Of a stretch of DNA of 64,000 nt, positions 17,347 through 29,260 are shown in pieces. How positions within the stretch are numbered: position 1 is the first letter of the stretch; each line of letters starts with the position of its first letter. The notes under the pieces were generated by a model. The model was not told the origin of the DNA and did not search any database. It saw only the letters and a program-made list of their open reading frames with translations. Origin of the DNA: Anopheles merus (Eukaryota; Arthropoda; Insecta; Diptera; Culicidae). The stretch covers positions 57,144,136 to 57,208,135 of the forward strand of contig NC_054082.1 of assembly GCF_017562075.2 (NCBI RefSeq), given 5' to 3'. Position numbers and translations under genes: made by a program.

Positions 17347-17355
17347 GTACCGGGT

Positions 17356-17544
17356 GTGAGCATTGTCAACTCGTACGACTTAACAACATGCCCGTCATGG
17401 GTTCAAGCCCCAAATAGACCGTGCCGCCATACGTAGGACTGACTATCCTGCTATGGGGGGAAATCAATAAGTCACTGAAAGCCAACCCCACAAGTGTGTT
17501 GGCAGGCCTTGACCGGCATCGGTTATTGAGCCAAAGAAGAAGAA
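17356..17544 (+). mobile_element. SINE copy, A-type body, 5'-truncated
   Basis: Starts at GTGAGCATTGTCAAC, so the normal GCCGGTCTCGTGG head with the A box is missing. It keeps TACGACTTAACAACATGCCC, the B box GGGTTCAAGCCCC, GGCAGGCCTTGACCGGCA and a GAAGAAG tail. The 9-bp target duplication GTACCGGGT lies at 17347-17355 and 17545-17553. Confidence 0.9.
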
Positions 17545-17553
17545 GTACCGGGT

Positions 17554-19042
17554 ACTTACCCTTGCGAAAGTTTGGGAATGTACGTACCTACAGCTCGCCC
17601 TTCACACTTTGTAAAAAATCATTCGCAGAGTTGTATAATTATCAAAGCGGGATCATTTACAATTAGGTTTGATTCTCCATACTACACACTAGTTCCTACA
17701 AAACAAAGCCTCGACACATGTTGCGCGTGAACTAGCTAAACTGGAGCGCCATAGCCGAAATGCCGGAAGGCCTTCACGGAACACGGCGTGATGTGCGCGC
17801 GCGAGGTCGTAAAAATTGTGATATTTCAATAATATTGTTCGGACGGGTAATAAACTATGTGAAACAACAATAAACCCTTCCTCCAACCGCCACAACCTAT
17901 GCGCGATCATCTAGCAATATAAACCGATTCGTTGTCGTTTATGAGGAGGGGAAATGGAACAAGAGGCGCGGATATATCTCACTATAACGTGGGCGAAGTG
18001 GAACAATGATCAAGCAACGATAGCAGTCATTATCATGGTGAGGGGATGTGGGGATGTTTTGCGGTGGTGCGTGAATGCATTCGCGTGTTAGTCGAAAAGA
18101 GGAATTGTAAGTAAGTGAAGCATTTAGCTAGAAAAGTGAACAAGAAAAACAGGACGTTTGGCGTCCAGTGGCGTAGACTTTCCGATCAACATGTTTATAG
18201 GGTATGTCATAAAATGGATCATAGGGTTATGTTTTTTCCAACTCTCACCATGTCTAACCGAGGTGTGTTTCGCTGTGAAACTTTAATATATTGAATTTGA
18301 GGTGTATTGAATTTACAAAACAGAAACTGGAGTAAAATGATGGCCTATGCATACTATTTTGTAGTCTGCCAAAATTTAATAATACGGGTTGACTGTTTTG
18401 ATAAAAATAACACATAATCCAACCAAGTAGCCGTCTATGGTGATCGCTACGATCAAGGGTTAACTTAAATACCCGGGGTCTACAAAGGTACAATTGCATC
18501 AAAAGTGGTGTAAAGCAAAGGAAGCATAAAAATCGAATCTTAAACAGCTCCCAATCGACTCTCGGGCTTAATAAACCTTGCGGAAGTATTGCGAATAGTC
18601 CGGGTAGTTTTGGCAAATAAGCGACGAATACGGCAAGGAAAAATATGTCCCTCTATCTGCAAAGGCATCTTCAGTTCAAGCGAAGCAGTACAAGAAAATT
18701 AGATTCTGTTTTTATCTTCATCATCAGGGTCACTTCAAAACCATCCTTTCTTCCATTCGTACGACTCGACCTTTCTTTTAGCACTAACTGAATACAACCT
18801 GTCTGAGAATACGCGCGCGCATCGCTCGGGCCAGTTTGGTTCTGGATTGAGTTGAATTGATTATTTCCCGATGACTCAATGATGACAAGGAAACAGAACT
18901 GTTATTAACCCGGCATATTTTGTTTTATTAGTATTCATGCTTATGCCTTCGTTGTACGGGCATTGTTTCTTTGGAGTTTCACTCCAATGTCTCCTGTGCT
19001 GCTTATATATAGTCGTTATGATGCGAAAACTCTGCAAATGTC
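17554..19042. other. intergenic, no gene recognised
   Basis: Short open stretches at 17689-17910 (minus, 73 codons) and 18254-18616 (minus, 120 codons) show no known motif and no codon-like composition. GCGCGCGCGAGG at about 17797 and ACGCGCGCGCATCGC at about 18811 are small GC islands. Confidence 0.45.
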
Positions 19043-19082
19043 TTGTATTGCTTCGGGATAGATTGAGGGATGATCATTTGTT
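19043..19082. repeat. 40-bp inverted repeat, left arm
   Basis: TTGTATTGCTTCGGGATAGA and the following 20 bases are the inverse complement of 19933-19972 with one mismatch. The arms enclose the MITE at 19144-19705. Confidence 0.9.
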
Positions 19083-19143
19083 GAAGTGGAAGCAGTAAGT
19101 TGCAATAGAGCTGACGGAATGGACAGAACAAAAATATGATATA

Positions 19144-19705
19144 CAGTGAAATCTCTCTAAGATGAGCATTTTGACGGTCCCTTCATATTCCATACAGTTT
19201 ACGTCTCTTGAAGATGAATATCTCCCTAACACTGCTTCTAGACGACGAACTTTTGTACCGCGACAAATTTTCTGCTAGCTCTTTGTTCTAAAACAACTTC
19301 TTAGTTTTAGAACCAAATCAGAGGCAGTCGTGATTGTCGCGGGTTTGTGAATTTTTCACAGAAAGACAACGCTCGCGAAGTAAGCCATCGTGTAAGCATG
19401 TGTAAGTGAGCAACAAGGACGGTTTGATAGATAGAAAGTGTCGTCAAAAATTGCGGAAGATTTTTTGGGTCGTCTGGAAGCAGTGTAAGGCGAATATCCT
19501 TTAAGCTGAAAATGCGATTTGGCAGTCAAAATTCTCTCAAATGAATTTTTGGATGACTGTTCATAAAAATATTGGTCGAAGGAGGCCATGTTTTTGCCGT
19601 AGTTTTTCGGATACTTGATAGCAACATCTTCATCAGTTTTTCTCAACATGAATATATCTGTAAGCTGACGGTCCCTTGAAGATTGGCCTTAGAGAGATTT
19701 CACTG
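19144..19705. mobile_element. MITE with CAGTGAAATCTCTCTAAG termini, 562 bp
   Basis: Perfect 18-bp terminal inverted repeats CAGTGAAATCTCTCTAAG, flanked by TA on both sides (19142-19143 and 19706-19707), the target duplication of the Tc1/mariner/pogo group. There is a subterminal direct repeat GACGGTCCCTT (near 19172 and 19666) and an inner inverted pair containing ACTGCTTC and GACGAC (near 19230 and 19480). No transposase coding. Confidence 0.9.
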
Positions 19706-19932
19706 TAACACTTTATTTATCTAATATTTAATTGTCAAAAACTTATTCTAACAACTACAGTCAGAATTCAATAGTTGTACCAAAGTGAGTGTATATATCA
19801 GGTGGGCTTATGGTGTTCTTCCTCACTAATACATCGGCACACAATTCGACAGATTGTTCCATAACAAAATCTATATGCCTTGAAGTTTAAACGGTATCTC
19901 GCAGTAATGATTTGTGGTTTTGTGAATATGTG

Positions 19933-19972
19933 AACAAATGATCATTCCTCAATCTATCCCGAAGCAATACAA
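19933..19972. repeat. 40-bp inverted repeat, right arm
   Basis: Partner of 19043-19082; the (TA)n tract begins immediately to its right. Confidence 0.9.
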
Positions 19973-20096
<124 letters not shown>

Positions 20097-21060
20097 ACAG
20101 TTCAATTATTAAAACGTAAAAACGCTCCAATGTTGTATTGTCCGGCTTCGTGTTCGTGCTCATCGAATGGCACATGAACGCAATCGTTCATTCTCCCTTA
20201 GTGTTTTCTTTCGCTCAATTTGTATTTCTCTCACTATCAATAGTTTCTTTCAGTCCACAGCATCGTCTTAAACCATCCCGCTTAAAAAAATAACAAATCG
20301 TTTAATTTATGCTGAGACGTGCTTCAAAATATTTTCTCACTATTTATGCGACCAATACAAAGGTGTGGACGCTGAGATGAAAATGCTAGCTCAATCGACC
20401 AGTTTACGTTTAAAGAAAGCGAAGCGGGAACGAATTACGTGTCAGAGAGAGGCTGACCAAGCTGATTTGAAAGACAGACAGAAAGAAGTAAAGGGATTTG
20501 TGAAAAATGACTTAATTTGTACGGCCAACTGGAAAGGCACAAGAGGTTGTGTGGATTGTACGCTTGAATGTATCTGCATTTTCAATTATCTATTGGCTTG
20601 AATGGCGTAGCAGAGCCTGAATCAGTCCGCAAACAGGCACATACGTGGAATATATACGTTTTGGTGGTGCTTTTTGTATCTATCGATTTGTTTGTAGATA
20701 TCCAAATGTTTCAATCATTACTTTCGATATACACACGACCCTCGGATTTGGGTTTCATGGTTCTGTGTGTCATGATTGTCTATGCGTCCAATGTTCACGA
20801 TGAATCACGTCGTTGATCATTTTCGTAAAGTGGATTTTATAATTTTACCACATCTTTCACTGCCAGTTGTCTGGAAGTAACAACTTTGTAAATGCTATCC
20901 ACTCTGTCCTTAGGTTGAATTGGTCGTACGTCTTGATTGTTCAATAAGACGGAAGAAGATATTAAGATGTTTATTCTGATTGTTTCGTTTTTCCTTTTTT
21001 AACTTTTAAAAATGTCTGCGAAATTAGCAAATAAATCTTCACAAAAAAGCAGGAAACAAA
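20097..21060. other. intergenic, no gene recognised
   Basis: Holds a 78-codon plus-strand frame at 20365-20601 with a Lys/Arg-rich start (SLRLKKAKRERITCQREAD) and no family match that I know. It is too short to call. Confidence 0.35.
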
Positions 21061-21120
21061 CAGAGAGAGAAAGAAAAAGACGGAAGCAGAAAGAGAGAAA
21101 TAGAGATATAAAGGGAGAGA

Positions 21121-21197
<77 letters not shown>
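21061..21197. repeat. (GA)n microsatellite
   Basis: Purine tract, imperfect from 21061 to 21115 and almost pure GA from 21115 to 21196. Confidence 0.95.
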
Positions 21198-21201
<4 letters not shown>

Positions 21202-24200
21202 ATAGATAGAAAGAGATTGTGCGCACATAGCTTTCTCATTCAAAGCGTTCAAGTAGCACAAGAGGATAAAAGTAATCGTTTCACTAATTATTCCAGGTCG
21301 AGGTGGAGAAGTTCTTCTCTGGATGGTGTTTACTGTTAACTATTCGAAGATCATCATCATCTAAGTCAGGGCGGATGTAAGGGATGTTTTAAGAGACCCT
21401 ACTCCAGGTACTTGTACCTATGCGTTGACGGTCTGTGTTGGGGATTTGTTTCTCTCACGATCTTATAGTTTTGAAGCAGCAATCTTCAAGATTTATGACA
21501 ATCTTTCAGAGAGCAGAGCGGTACTGAGCAGAGCTGGCGGATCTGTTGCACAGGTATCGTGATGCGCACTGGTGCTCGATCTTCCTTCATTCTCTATCGT
21601 CGACAAGCTAGCGTTCTGTTCCACGCTATCGTTTTGTTTGGGTATTTGTTTGAAGATTCATGAGTTTTTCACATCTTCTTTCAGGATGTACGGTTTCTTT
21701 TGTTGATTACCTTTTATTCATAGAGCTATCAAGGTATCAAACACTGCATATATTTTTCCCTATGTCAACTGGTAATTTCTTACTGGAGTGTTTCTTTTTA
21801 AACTTGTTAGCACTTGTGTCTCGCCTCTAGTGAGTTTAGGTTGCTTTACTAGCGGCTTTACTTCGTGTGTTTGTAAAGGGTATTTATTACCATTTTCTTT
21901 ATGTAGACTTCGGAAGCGAGAACGGTGTGTTTGTAAAAGTTAGGATAATTATTATTAAACAGATTAAGAAACTAAAGTGGACCACATCTGTAATTTGCAG
22001 TTGTAGTCGACTTATTTTTAAATTTATTGAAAAACCAGTGGTTTCTATTTGTGTGTGTGTATTTTTTACTTTGAAGGCTTGTCTAGATTTTACTTCAAAG
22101 TAAAATTCACGTAACTATAGAGTTGTACACATTCACGACATCTTTCACTGCAACTCAGCATAGAAAGAATAGATATGATACAGACCGTTTGTGTTATTGA
22201 CCGAAGTATTGTTGTTTCCCATCATTGTCAATTTATTCTATTCTTATATGGGTCATAAAATATCTTCTTTATCCCTGCTGTCTCCGGTGTCTATAACAGG
22301 ACGGATTTTATCATAAAAAATACATACTCCTCATGAATATTGATCTTTTACTCACACTTTCCCCAACGTTCGTCCAGAAAATGAAAAAAAAGTTTCTTTA
22401 GAATTAGATGGTTACCCTATTATACCGCGACTGACACCGGGAGAAGGTGATGATTAACCAGATTAATTTTTCAAAATGACAGTCCCAAATTTAATGTCGA
22501 TTATCGATGGAAAGGTAAGAAAGCTCCGCAGTAGAGAAATCCAATTGGTCAGCGGCTGAAACAGGTCATTTGGATAGGCCAGTTCGCATCCAGTACCGTC
22601 ATAACAAACCAATTTAATATGTTCACTGTCTCCCTATATCTTAGATAGCGATCCTTTTCCTAGGGTTTATTTTAACACCAAAACATTTATTGACACCATA
22701 TCTATTCCAGGTCTTTGTGACATAGTCAGCTAATTTGTAGCTAACTTCATTTCAGTACATTATTTTATAGTTATTTTCAGTTTTTGCTTCACTTTTTTTT
22801 ATTAAAAAACTATTCAATTAATGCTGAACAACAACAACCAATGAAAAATATTATTTAAAGGATATTTACTTATTATTATTTAATGAACTATATTTTTAAA
22901 ATTTTCATACTTATGAATTTAAATAGGAATAAATTAGAATTTGCCATACCTGCTTGAAAAAAAAAAAAAGAAAATAAACCAGCCATTAACCCCGCTAAAA
23001 ACCATTTTCTAGGTTGATATAAATAAAACATGATAACATTACTGCAACTGTTCGCGCAAAAACGTGTGATGACAGTTTTGTCATGTGACATCGCGCGTAC
23101 GGTGTTAACACTGTTGTGTTTTCGTTGGCTGGCCACGCTTGACTGGACGCAGTAACTTCTTTAATTCACCCTAACGGTGTGTCTTTACGTTTGAAGAATA
23201 AAAAAAGATCGATAATCTTTATGGTGAGGGTTTATCATGGTCGGCCCAGTGGCCAGAAGGAAGAAGATACTCTCGATGGATGATTAAAAGGCAACCTAAC
23301 ATATGCTATGTTATGTGTGAGTTTGCGCTCACATAACTCTTCTCTTCAATCCACGCGGTCTCTTCAGTAATGCTCGACTGGAGGTTTTTGCTATTTCACT
23401 AATTAAGACATTATATTCGAGAATATTATTTCCCGAAACACAAGTCCTCTCTGGCGCTCGCCTGCCGCTGTTGAAGCATTCGTGGCAACACAAATCAGCG
23501 GTCATTCTGTATGTGATGATGCTCTGATCACCCCGCAAAACGATCCGTTGAGGAATTCTACCTTCGGAAGAAGCGGGATGCTCGAATAGAGGAAACTGTT
23601 AGAAGGAAACACGTACGCTGGTCGGTTTTGGACTTCGGCTTGGATACAACGGAAAGATAATCGCTTTTGCTTCGTTGTTCCTTTTTGTGCTCACTTTTGG
23701 GGAAATATGTTATATGGACAAAGGTTCATTCACTACGACAGTCTCTTTTTGAGTAGCCATTCCAGGTTTGCGCAACCAAAGCAAAAGTAAGAAGATCGAA
23801 ATCGTATCGCTTGGATTCAATGATCAAACAACGTTCAGTTCGTTTTTGTTTTTAGTAACGCTGTTTGCTCGGTTTGGTATTCGACAACAATATTTATGCA
23901 GCCAAATGTAGGAAGCAAAGAAATATGCAAACAGAGAGAATTTCATATTTTATTATTAGTTAATTTGTGACATAAAAGCTTACATTTGATGTGTTCCTAT
24001 GCACCTAGAAAACAGGAACGATTGACATAGTTATGTACCTTATTTTTAAATGCACTTCTCCCTGCCACCTTATGACTGCATTATCGCACCTTTTATTATT
24101 AATATACAATGTTACCATTGCAAACATAGCGCAGCGAAAAAAGTCGCGCTCGGCAGGTCATAAAATATTTCCTCTTCTTCTCCAGCATATGTAATAGGTA

Positions 24201-24790
24201 CCAGGAAATGAGTATTCCTATGTGAGTGATTCAGAAAAAAATAAACCGTCGTGTTTAATTCATCATTATACTTTATCGAATCACTTGTACCTGATTTATA
24301 TTCTAATTCTCTTTCTCTTCTATTGGATTCTAATTTATTTTCTAATTTCTCTTCTAATTTGATTGAGGTCGTGACTCGCTTGAAGATTCAGTTTTATTTT
24401 ATTAAAATGTTTTTGTTAAATCACGCTTTTCAATTTATTTAGATTCCGAAGATATCTGGCATTCCCAGCATTGACAAAATTACGGATAGTTGCTTTTGCC
24501 CTGAGCAGAACCTTGATGCATGGATACATTATTTGATGAAAAAAGTTGTCACAAATAAAACTGTCTGTCATTTGTTATTTGTTATTTATTGATTGAAATT
24601 GAACGGACCGCGAGTATCCCTCTTGAAGCTAATAAGCACATACATTACATTACAATACATTTCAGTCACATCATCGTTTTGTTACGTTTAGTCTTAAGTT
24701 ACAATACGTTTTCAACTAATATTTAAATTATTTACGTGAAAAATCAGAGCTAAGCTGAAATATTTTGAACTAATTCGTCGCCAATTTTGA
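21198..24790. other. intergenic, no gene recognised
   Basis: AT-rich, with only short random frames. A TCTAATTT-rich patch at 24290-24360 is low complexity. No SINE, MITE or RNA gene was recognised. Confidence 0.45.
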
Positions 24791-24964
24791 GCCAATCGTC
24801 AACTCGAACGACTCAATAACATGCCCGCCATGGGTTCAAGCCCAGAATGGACCGTCCCCCGTAGCAAGGATTGACTATCCGGCTACGTGGTAATGAATTA
24901 AGTCTCGAAAGCCTATACTGGCCGGCATGTCCGCGTAGGACGTTACACCAAATAGAAGAAGAAG
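24791..24964 (+). mobile_element. SINE copy, B-type body
   Basis: Head from GCCAATCGTCAACTCG, B box GGGTTCAAGCCCA at 24832-24844, then the B-type body (GACTATCCGGCTACG, GGCCGGCATGTCCGCG, GACGTTAC) and a tail ATAGAAGAAGAAG. The 5' end is slightly shortened. Confidence 0.88.
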
Positions 24965-25942
24965 TAGGTAAAGACGGACACGTTAAGGAAAATGTTAAAA
25001 AAAAATGAAAAATGAAGGAAAATGAGTTGTAATAATACAACGACCATAAAAATGAGCATACCTTATCTTACACTAATGTTTATTTTTGATTTATTTAAAC
25101 TTTTAAGTTTCTATCAATTTTTGAGTTTTTTTAATGAAATAAATACATGGTGTTTTCGTGCAATTTTAAAATGTTCGGTAAGACGGACAGCTGATATGGG
25201 AAAGATGGATCAATTTTTAAAAATTTGTAATCCTATAGTATCTCTCATCTATTCCTGAGCGATGTCATATCAATGCCTCTTCTTATAATTGATTAAAGTT
25301 GTCCAAGTTGTGACAATATATTGGATTTTGTGAAGTGCCTCAACAGCGTCGAGCGAGTAATAGCTTAACGAGTGACTGCTATTTTGACTGGTGTGCCGTT
25401 TCTCACATATTTCCATGCTTTCTCTAGTTGCTGGATGGTTTATATCTACCGAATACCCTTATTTAAGGTATTTGATGAAATCTATTCACCACAAATTGCT
25501 ATAAGAAGTGAAATAAATTAACAAACAAATTCGGTGTCCATCTTTCCCTATGACAAAGTGCCGTCTTTCCCGCTTTGGTTTCAGGATGGTTAAACCACCA
25601 GAAAACAGGATTTTTGTATTGCTTTCATTCTAGTTCTTTCGCCAGTTATGGCTTAATGATCACGAAAACTCATTCTTGTAATATAACTTTCGAAAATATT
25701 ACTGATGATACTTATCAATATTAAATACAAGTAACTAAGCTTAAGATCCTCAGTAATCAAATTAGACACACGATTGAACATTTGTTTTGTTCGTGAATCT
25801 AATTTTGCATATATTGTGCCGAAAATGTTCTCAAATGTGTTGTTTTATTTTCTATTTGAATTGTTGAATTATTCAAAAATTACCTTTTTCATACATTTAT
25901 GACAAGTATCCATCTTACCCGCAGTGTCGATCATTACCTACC
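24964..25942. mobile_element. candidate inverted element with GGTAAGACGGACA-type repeats
   Basis: The left half has forward motifs GTAGGTAAAGACGGACA (24964), CGGTAAGACGGACA (25176) and GGGAAAGATGGAT (25198). The right half has inverse motifs GTCCATCTTTCCC (25536), GCCGTCTTTCCC (25560), ATCCATCTTACCC (25908) and TCATTACCTACCC (25931). This mirror arrangement suggests a palindromic or nested MITE. No target duplication was fixed. Confidence 0.4.
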
Positions 25943-27336
25943 CTCCCCTACAAGCGAAGCAGAGTTGCAAGCGATTCCGGTTTTTTAGTATGTAGTTTCG
26001 TGCGCAACTTTCGCAAACGCAATAATCGAACGATAGTGTAGAGACGATGTGAGATGCGAAGTGTGTGGAAAGCAAAGAGTAGATACAAATTGCATTCATC
26101 GTGTGTAATATTATTAACACAAAAAAGATCAAGAGTTTGTGCGGCTTGACAAACGTTCATGCCAGCGATGTCAAAGTTATTTGACTGTTAGCAATAGTGG
26201 TGCGCCGTTGGACCAGAATGATGGAAAAAATAAAAAGATACATAGATTTAAATGTAAAAATAATGTTTACGCTGTAATTATTTTATAATATTAATGTATG
26301 TCAGCGAGTGTAATTATTTGTAACATCAGCGGCCTAATCTTGTATGCACACAACATGAATTGAAAACATAACATAACTGGCATAAAAATAAATATCGTTA
26401 TTCTGGAGTAACGGTCCAAATACGCTTTATTGCTTAAATATAAACATTATTCATTAGAAACACAAAAAAATAATATTGCTATGTTTTCATCTACGAGTGG
26501 TACGATAAGTGTAAGTAATAGATTCCCAAAACAAATTATGTCTAAAGGTTTTGTAAGCTGTACACACTTCCTACACATCTATTTGAAGATTATTCATTAT
26601 CCATAATCTATGTATTGATTGATTTTAATGTCTTTACAACAATAAGAATAAGGCATTATAAAAATATATTTTCATTTGCTATACTTTTCTTAATCACTCG
26701 TTTTATTTTGACAACATTAACATTCGTTTTGAAACTGTGAAAAGAAACTACTTAACTCCGTTCAGTAAATGAAAAAGTTTTATTTTTGATGTATATGAAG
26801 GTTTTTACAATATTAGCCAGGTGGACAACACTTTACTTAAAACCATACACAAAACTTGCCTCAGATTTTCAGTCTAGATTATTTGAGCCTTAAAAATATG
26901 TAAACAAACGCCGATTCGTGACAGGCGCGATCAAGTAAGCCCAATATTGATTTTTTTTACTGAGGGTCAAGAATGTTTAATAATTGATCGCATTGATATA
27001 TTAAAATTTCATATAAGAACCATAACCTACCCCCCCCCCCCTCCAGAAAATATAACCTAAGAAAACCAGACAATTAAAAAATGCATCTTTGTTTGTACAC
27101 AATTGCTGAAATCAAATATTCCAGACCGTAACAACTCGGGTGATGAATACTTCCACTGACAGACTTAAAATTTCAGCTTTCTGAATTAAAATATAGGGGG
27201 GAGCCTGTACAAAAGAACGTCGGTTAGCCGGGGCTGATTAACCGGCGTGCAGCCTAATCGTGCGCATGAATTCGACAGTTCGAGGCCACTCGAGGCGAAC
27301 ATTTTCTGTATTTTATTTCGTATTTCGAATGTTATT
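25943..27336. other. intergenic, no gene recognised
   Basis: AT-rich; a C12 run at 27030-27041. No coding or RNA signal. Confidence 0.45.
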
Positions 27337-27496
27337 TCTCGTACGGTTTAACAACATGCCCGTCCTGGGTTCGAGTCCAATATGTACCGTGCTATGGGAA
27401 GTGAATCCTGCTATGGGTAGTCACTGAAAATCAAGCCTACTAGTGGTACAGGCAGACCTTTACCGACAGCGGTTGTGACAAAGAACAACAACAAAC
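27337..27496 (+). mobile_element. old SINE copy, A-type body
   Basis: Begins near TCTCGTACGGTTTAACAACA, B box GGGTTCGAGTCC at 27367-27378, body CCTGCTATGGG and AGTCACTGAAAATCAAGCC, tail changed to AACAACAACAAACAA. Many differences and internal gaps indicate an older insertion. Confidence 0.75.
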
Positions 27497-27871
27497 AAAT
27501 ATTCTACTAATGGTTAATCGATTGATTTGAAGTTAATTCTTAGTAAAACTCTAAAGAATTTTATAATTTTTACATGAATTTACATTTCTTGGAATCCGCC
27601 AATCGATTTAGCGAAATCCGTCCGGTCCCGAGCTGCCCGTGCAATCGACATTCTACTGCATTAGGTTTTCTGAAAATAATTAGGAATGAGCCTATCAATC
27701 ATTAAATAATATGTTGCTCTACTAATTGCGTCCCGCGACAAATCACCTTCGATTAACATGTTTGACAACTCTGGTTTCCTCTGTGAGCCCGCGTTACAGC
27801 TCCAGTGATTCAGTGAAAAATTGATCGTGAATTTTTTATATATTTCATTAAATATTAATCAAAATAGGGCT
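27497..27871. other. intergenic, nothing recognised
   Basis: AT-rich sequence between the SINE and the fold-back element. Confidence 0.45.
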
Positions 27872-27873
27872 TA

Positions 27874-28083
27874 TCGTACACCAAAAGAAAGGATATTCAA
27901 TTCCTCAACTATCTAGGCTATAAAACATATTGAATTAATACATCACATGTATTTCATTGTGATTCCCCGCTTTGTTACCGTTAAAAAAAGTAATGGTCAG
28001 CGGAAAATCACAAGAAAATGCATTTAATTTATTAATTCAATATTTTTTATAGTCTAGGTGTAGACCTTTCTTTTGGTGTACGA
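27874..28083. mobile_element. fold-back MITE, 210 bp, nearly all stem
   Basis: Termini TCGTACACCAAAAGAAAGG and its inverse (CCTTTCTTTTGGTGTACGA). Pairing continues inward (CTATAAAACATATTGAATTA against TAATTCAATATTTTTTATAG; TTGTGATTCCCCGCTTTGTT against the GGTCAGCGGAAAATCACAA region) to a short A-rich loop near 27981-27990. TA lies on both sides (27872-27873 and 28084-28085). No coding capacity. Confidence 0.88.
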
Positions 28084-28085
28084 TA

Positions 28086-29031
28086 TTTCATAATCTGATG
28101 CTGTTTAATGAAAAATGTTTAATAAAAAACTAAAATAAAAAACTAAATAAAAAACCAAATAAAAAACTAAAACTAAAATAAAAATTTTATAAAAACTAAG
28201 ATAAAAATGTTTCAAAAAAAAAAATAAAATTTCACGATCCCTTTCACGCAAGGTCTAAAGCGACCTCAAGGATCGGACCGAGAATGCGAATGAGTAGGCG
28301 ACCATTTCATGGTTCTGACAAAATGCATGCATCGAAGTCATCTTATTCGATTATGACCCATGCTTCTCTCTCGTCATATCGTATCGCGCCTAGCACACTT
28401 AGAGAGTAAATATTAAAAAAATGTGTGTGACGAATTATAATGCGTCATAAATTTACAATTTTAATGACTTTATTTTTGTATATGGCAACAGTTTCCACTG
28501 CGACCTTGATACATTACACGGAAACAATGAAAAGGATTCGGGATATGCAAGAATACCGTTCACATATGGTGATGAAGATGCTGGTACGAAACGGTCTCAT
28601 TTTGCACATCGCTATGGCCATTTCGGAGGGCTTTATTGTCGGACCGTACTTAATGTTTTCCCCGGCTATCCGGTTGCTGTTATTTTTAAATCTGTAAAAA
28701 AATCTAACTTTAAACTGCAACTCGGCAGAATGTGAACGAAGTTTGCAAGTTAGCATGTATTTCGGGAGCGTATTGTGCGTATAAAATTGTGGCGTGCTGC
28801 TCCAGCATCGTTGTTAAAAGTCGATGATTCTCTGAGCATACTACGCTGAGGTAGAAACATTGTGAAACATTGAATGCACAACTGGTGCAGGCCTTTTAGA
28901 TCACTCCGGTGAAACGATTCAGTGCAGCATTGTAATCCCACAACCGAAAGGAGACATTCAAAGGTGATTTGTTATTAACTAAGACAAGCAAAACACAGAC
29001 CAATAAAACAACGTCAAAGGAACATTTCGAA
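28086..29031. other. intergenic, A-rich then unremarkable
   Basis: 28120-28230 is a degenerate AAAACTAAATAAA-type tandem repeat. An 85-codon frame at 28440-28697 (plus) and its complement show no known motif. Confidence 0.4.
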
Positions 29032-29044
29032 AATATTGGATAAT

Positions 29045-29247
29045 CTTCTTCTTGTTTGGCTCAACAACCGATGCCGGTCAAGGCCTGCCAACCCACTTGT
29101 GGGGTTGGCTTTCAGTGACTTATTGATTTCCCCCCATAGCAGGATAGTCAGTCCTACGTATGGCGGCACGGTCTATTTGGGGCTTGAACCCATGACGGGC
29201 ATGTTGTTAAGTCGTACGAGTTGACGACTGTACCATGAGACCGGCTT
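29045..29247 (-). mobile_element. SINE copy, A-type body, full length
   Basis: Complete minus-strand copy: CTTCTTCTTG tail complement, body GGTCAAGGCCTGCCAACCCA, B box complement GGGGCTTGAACCCA, head complement GAGACCGGC. Flanked by a perfect 13-bp target duplication AATATTGGATAAT (29032-29044 and 29248-29260), indicating a young insertion by target-primed reverse transcription. Confidence 0.95.
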
Positions 29248-29260
29248 AATATTGGATAAT

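Noticed and set aside
20971..21261. Minus-strand frames rich in Ser-Leu.
   Set aside because: Translation of the (GA)n tract; the same applies to 3416-3610.
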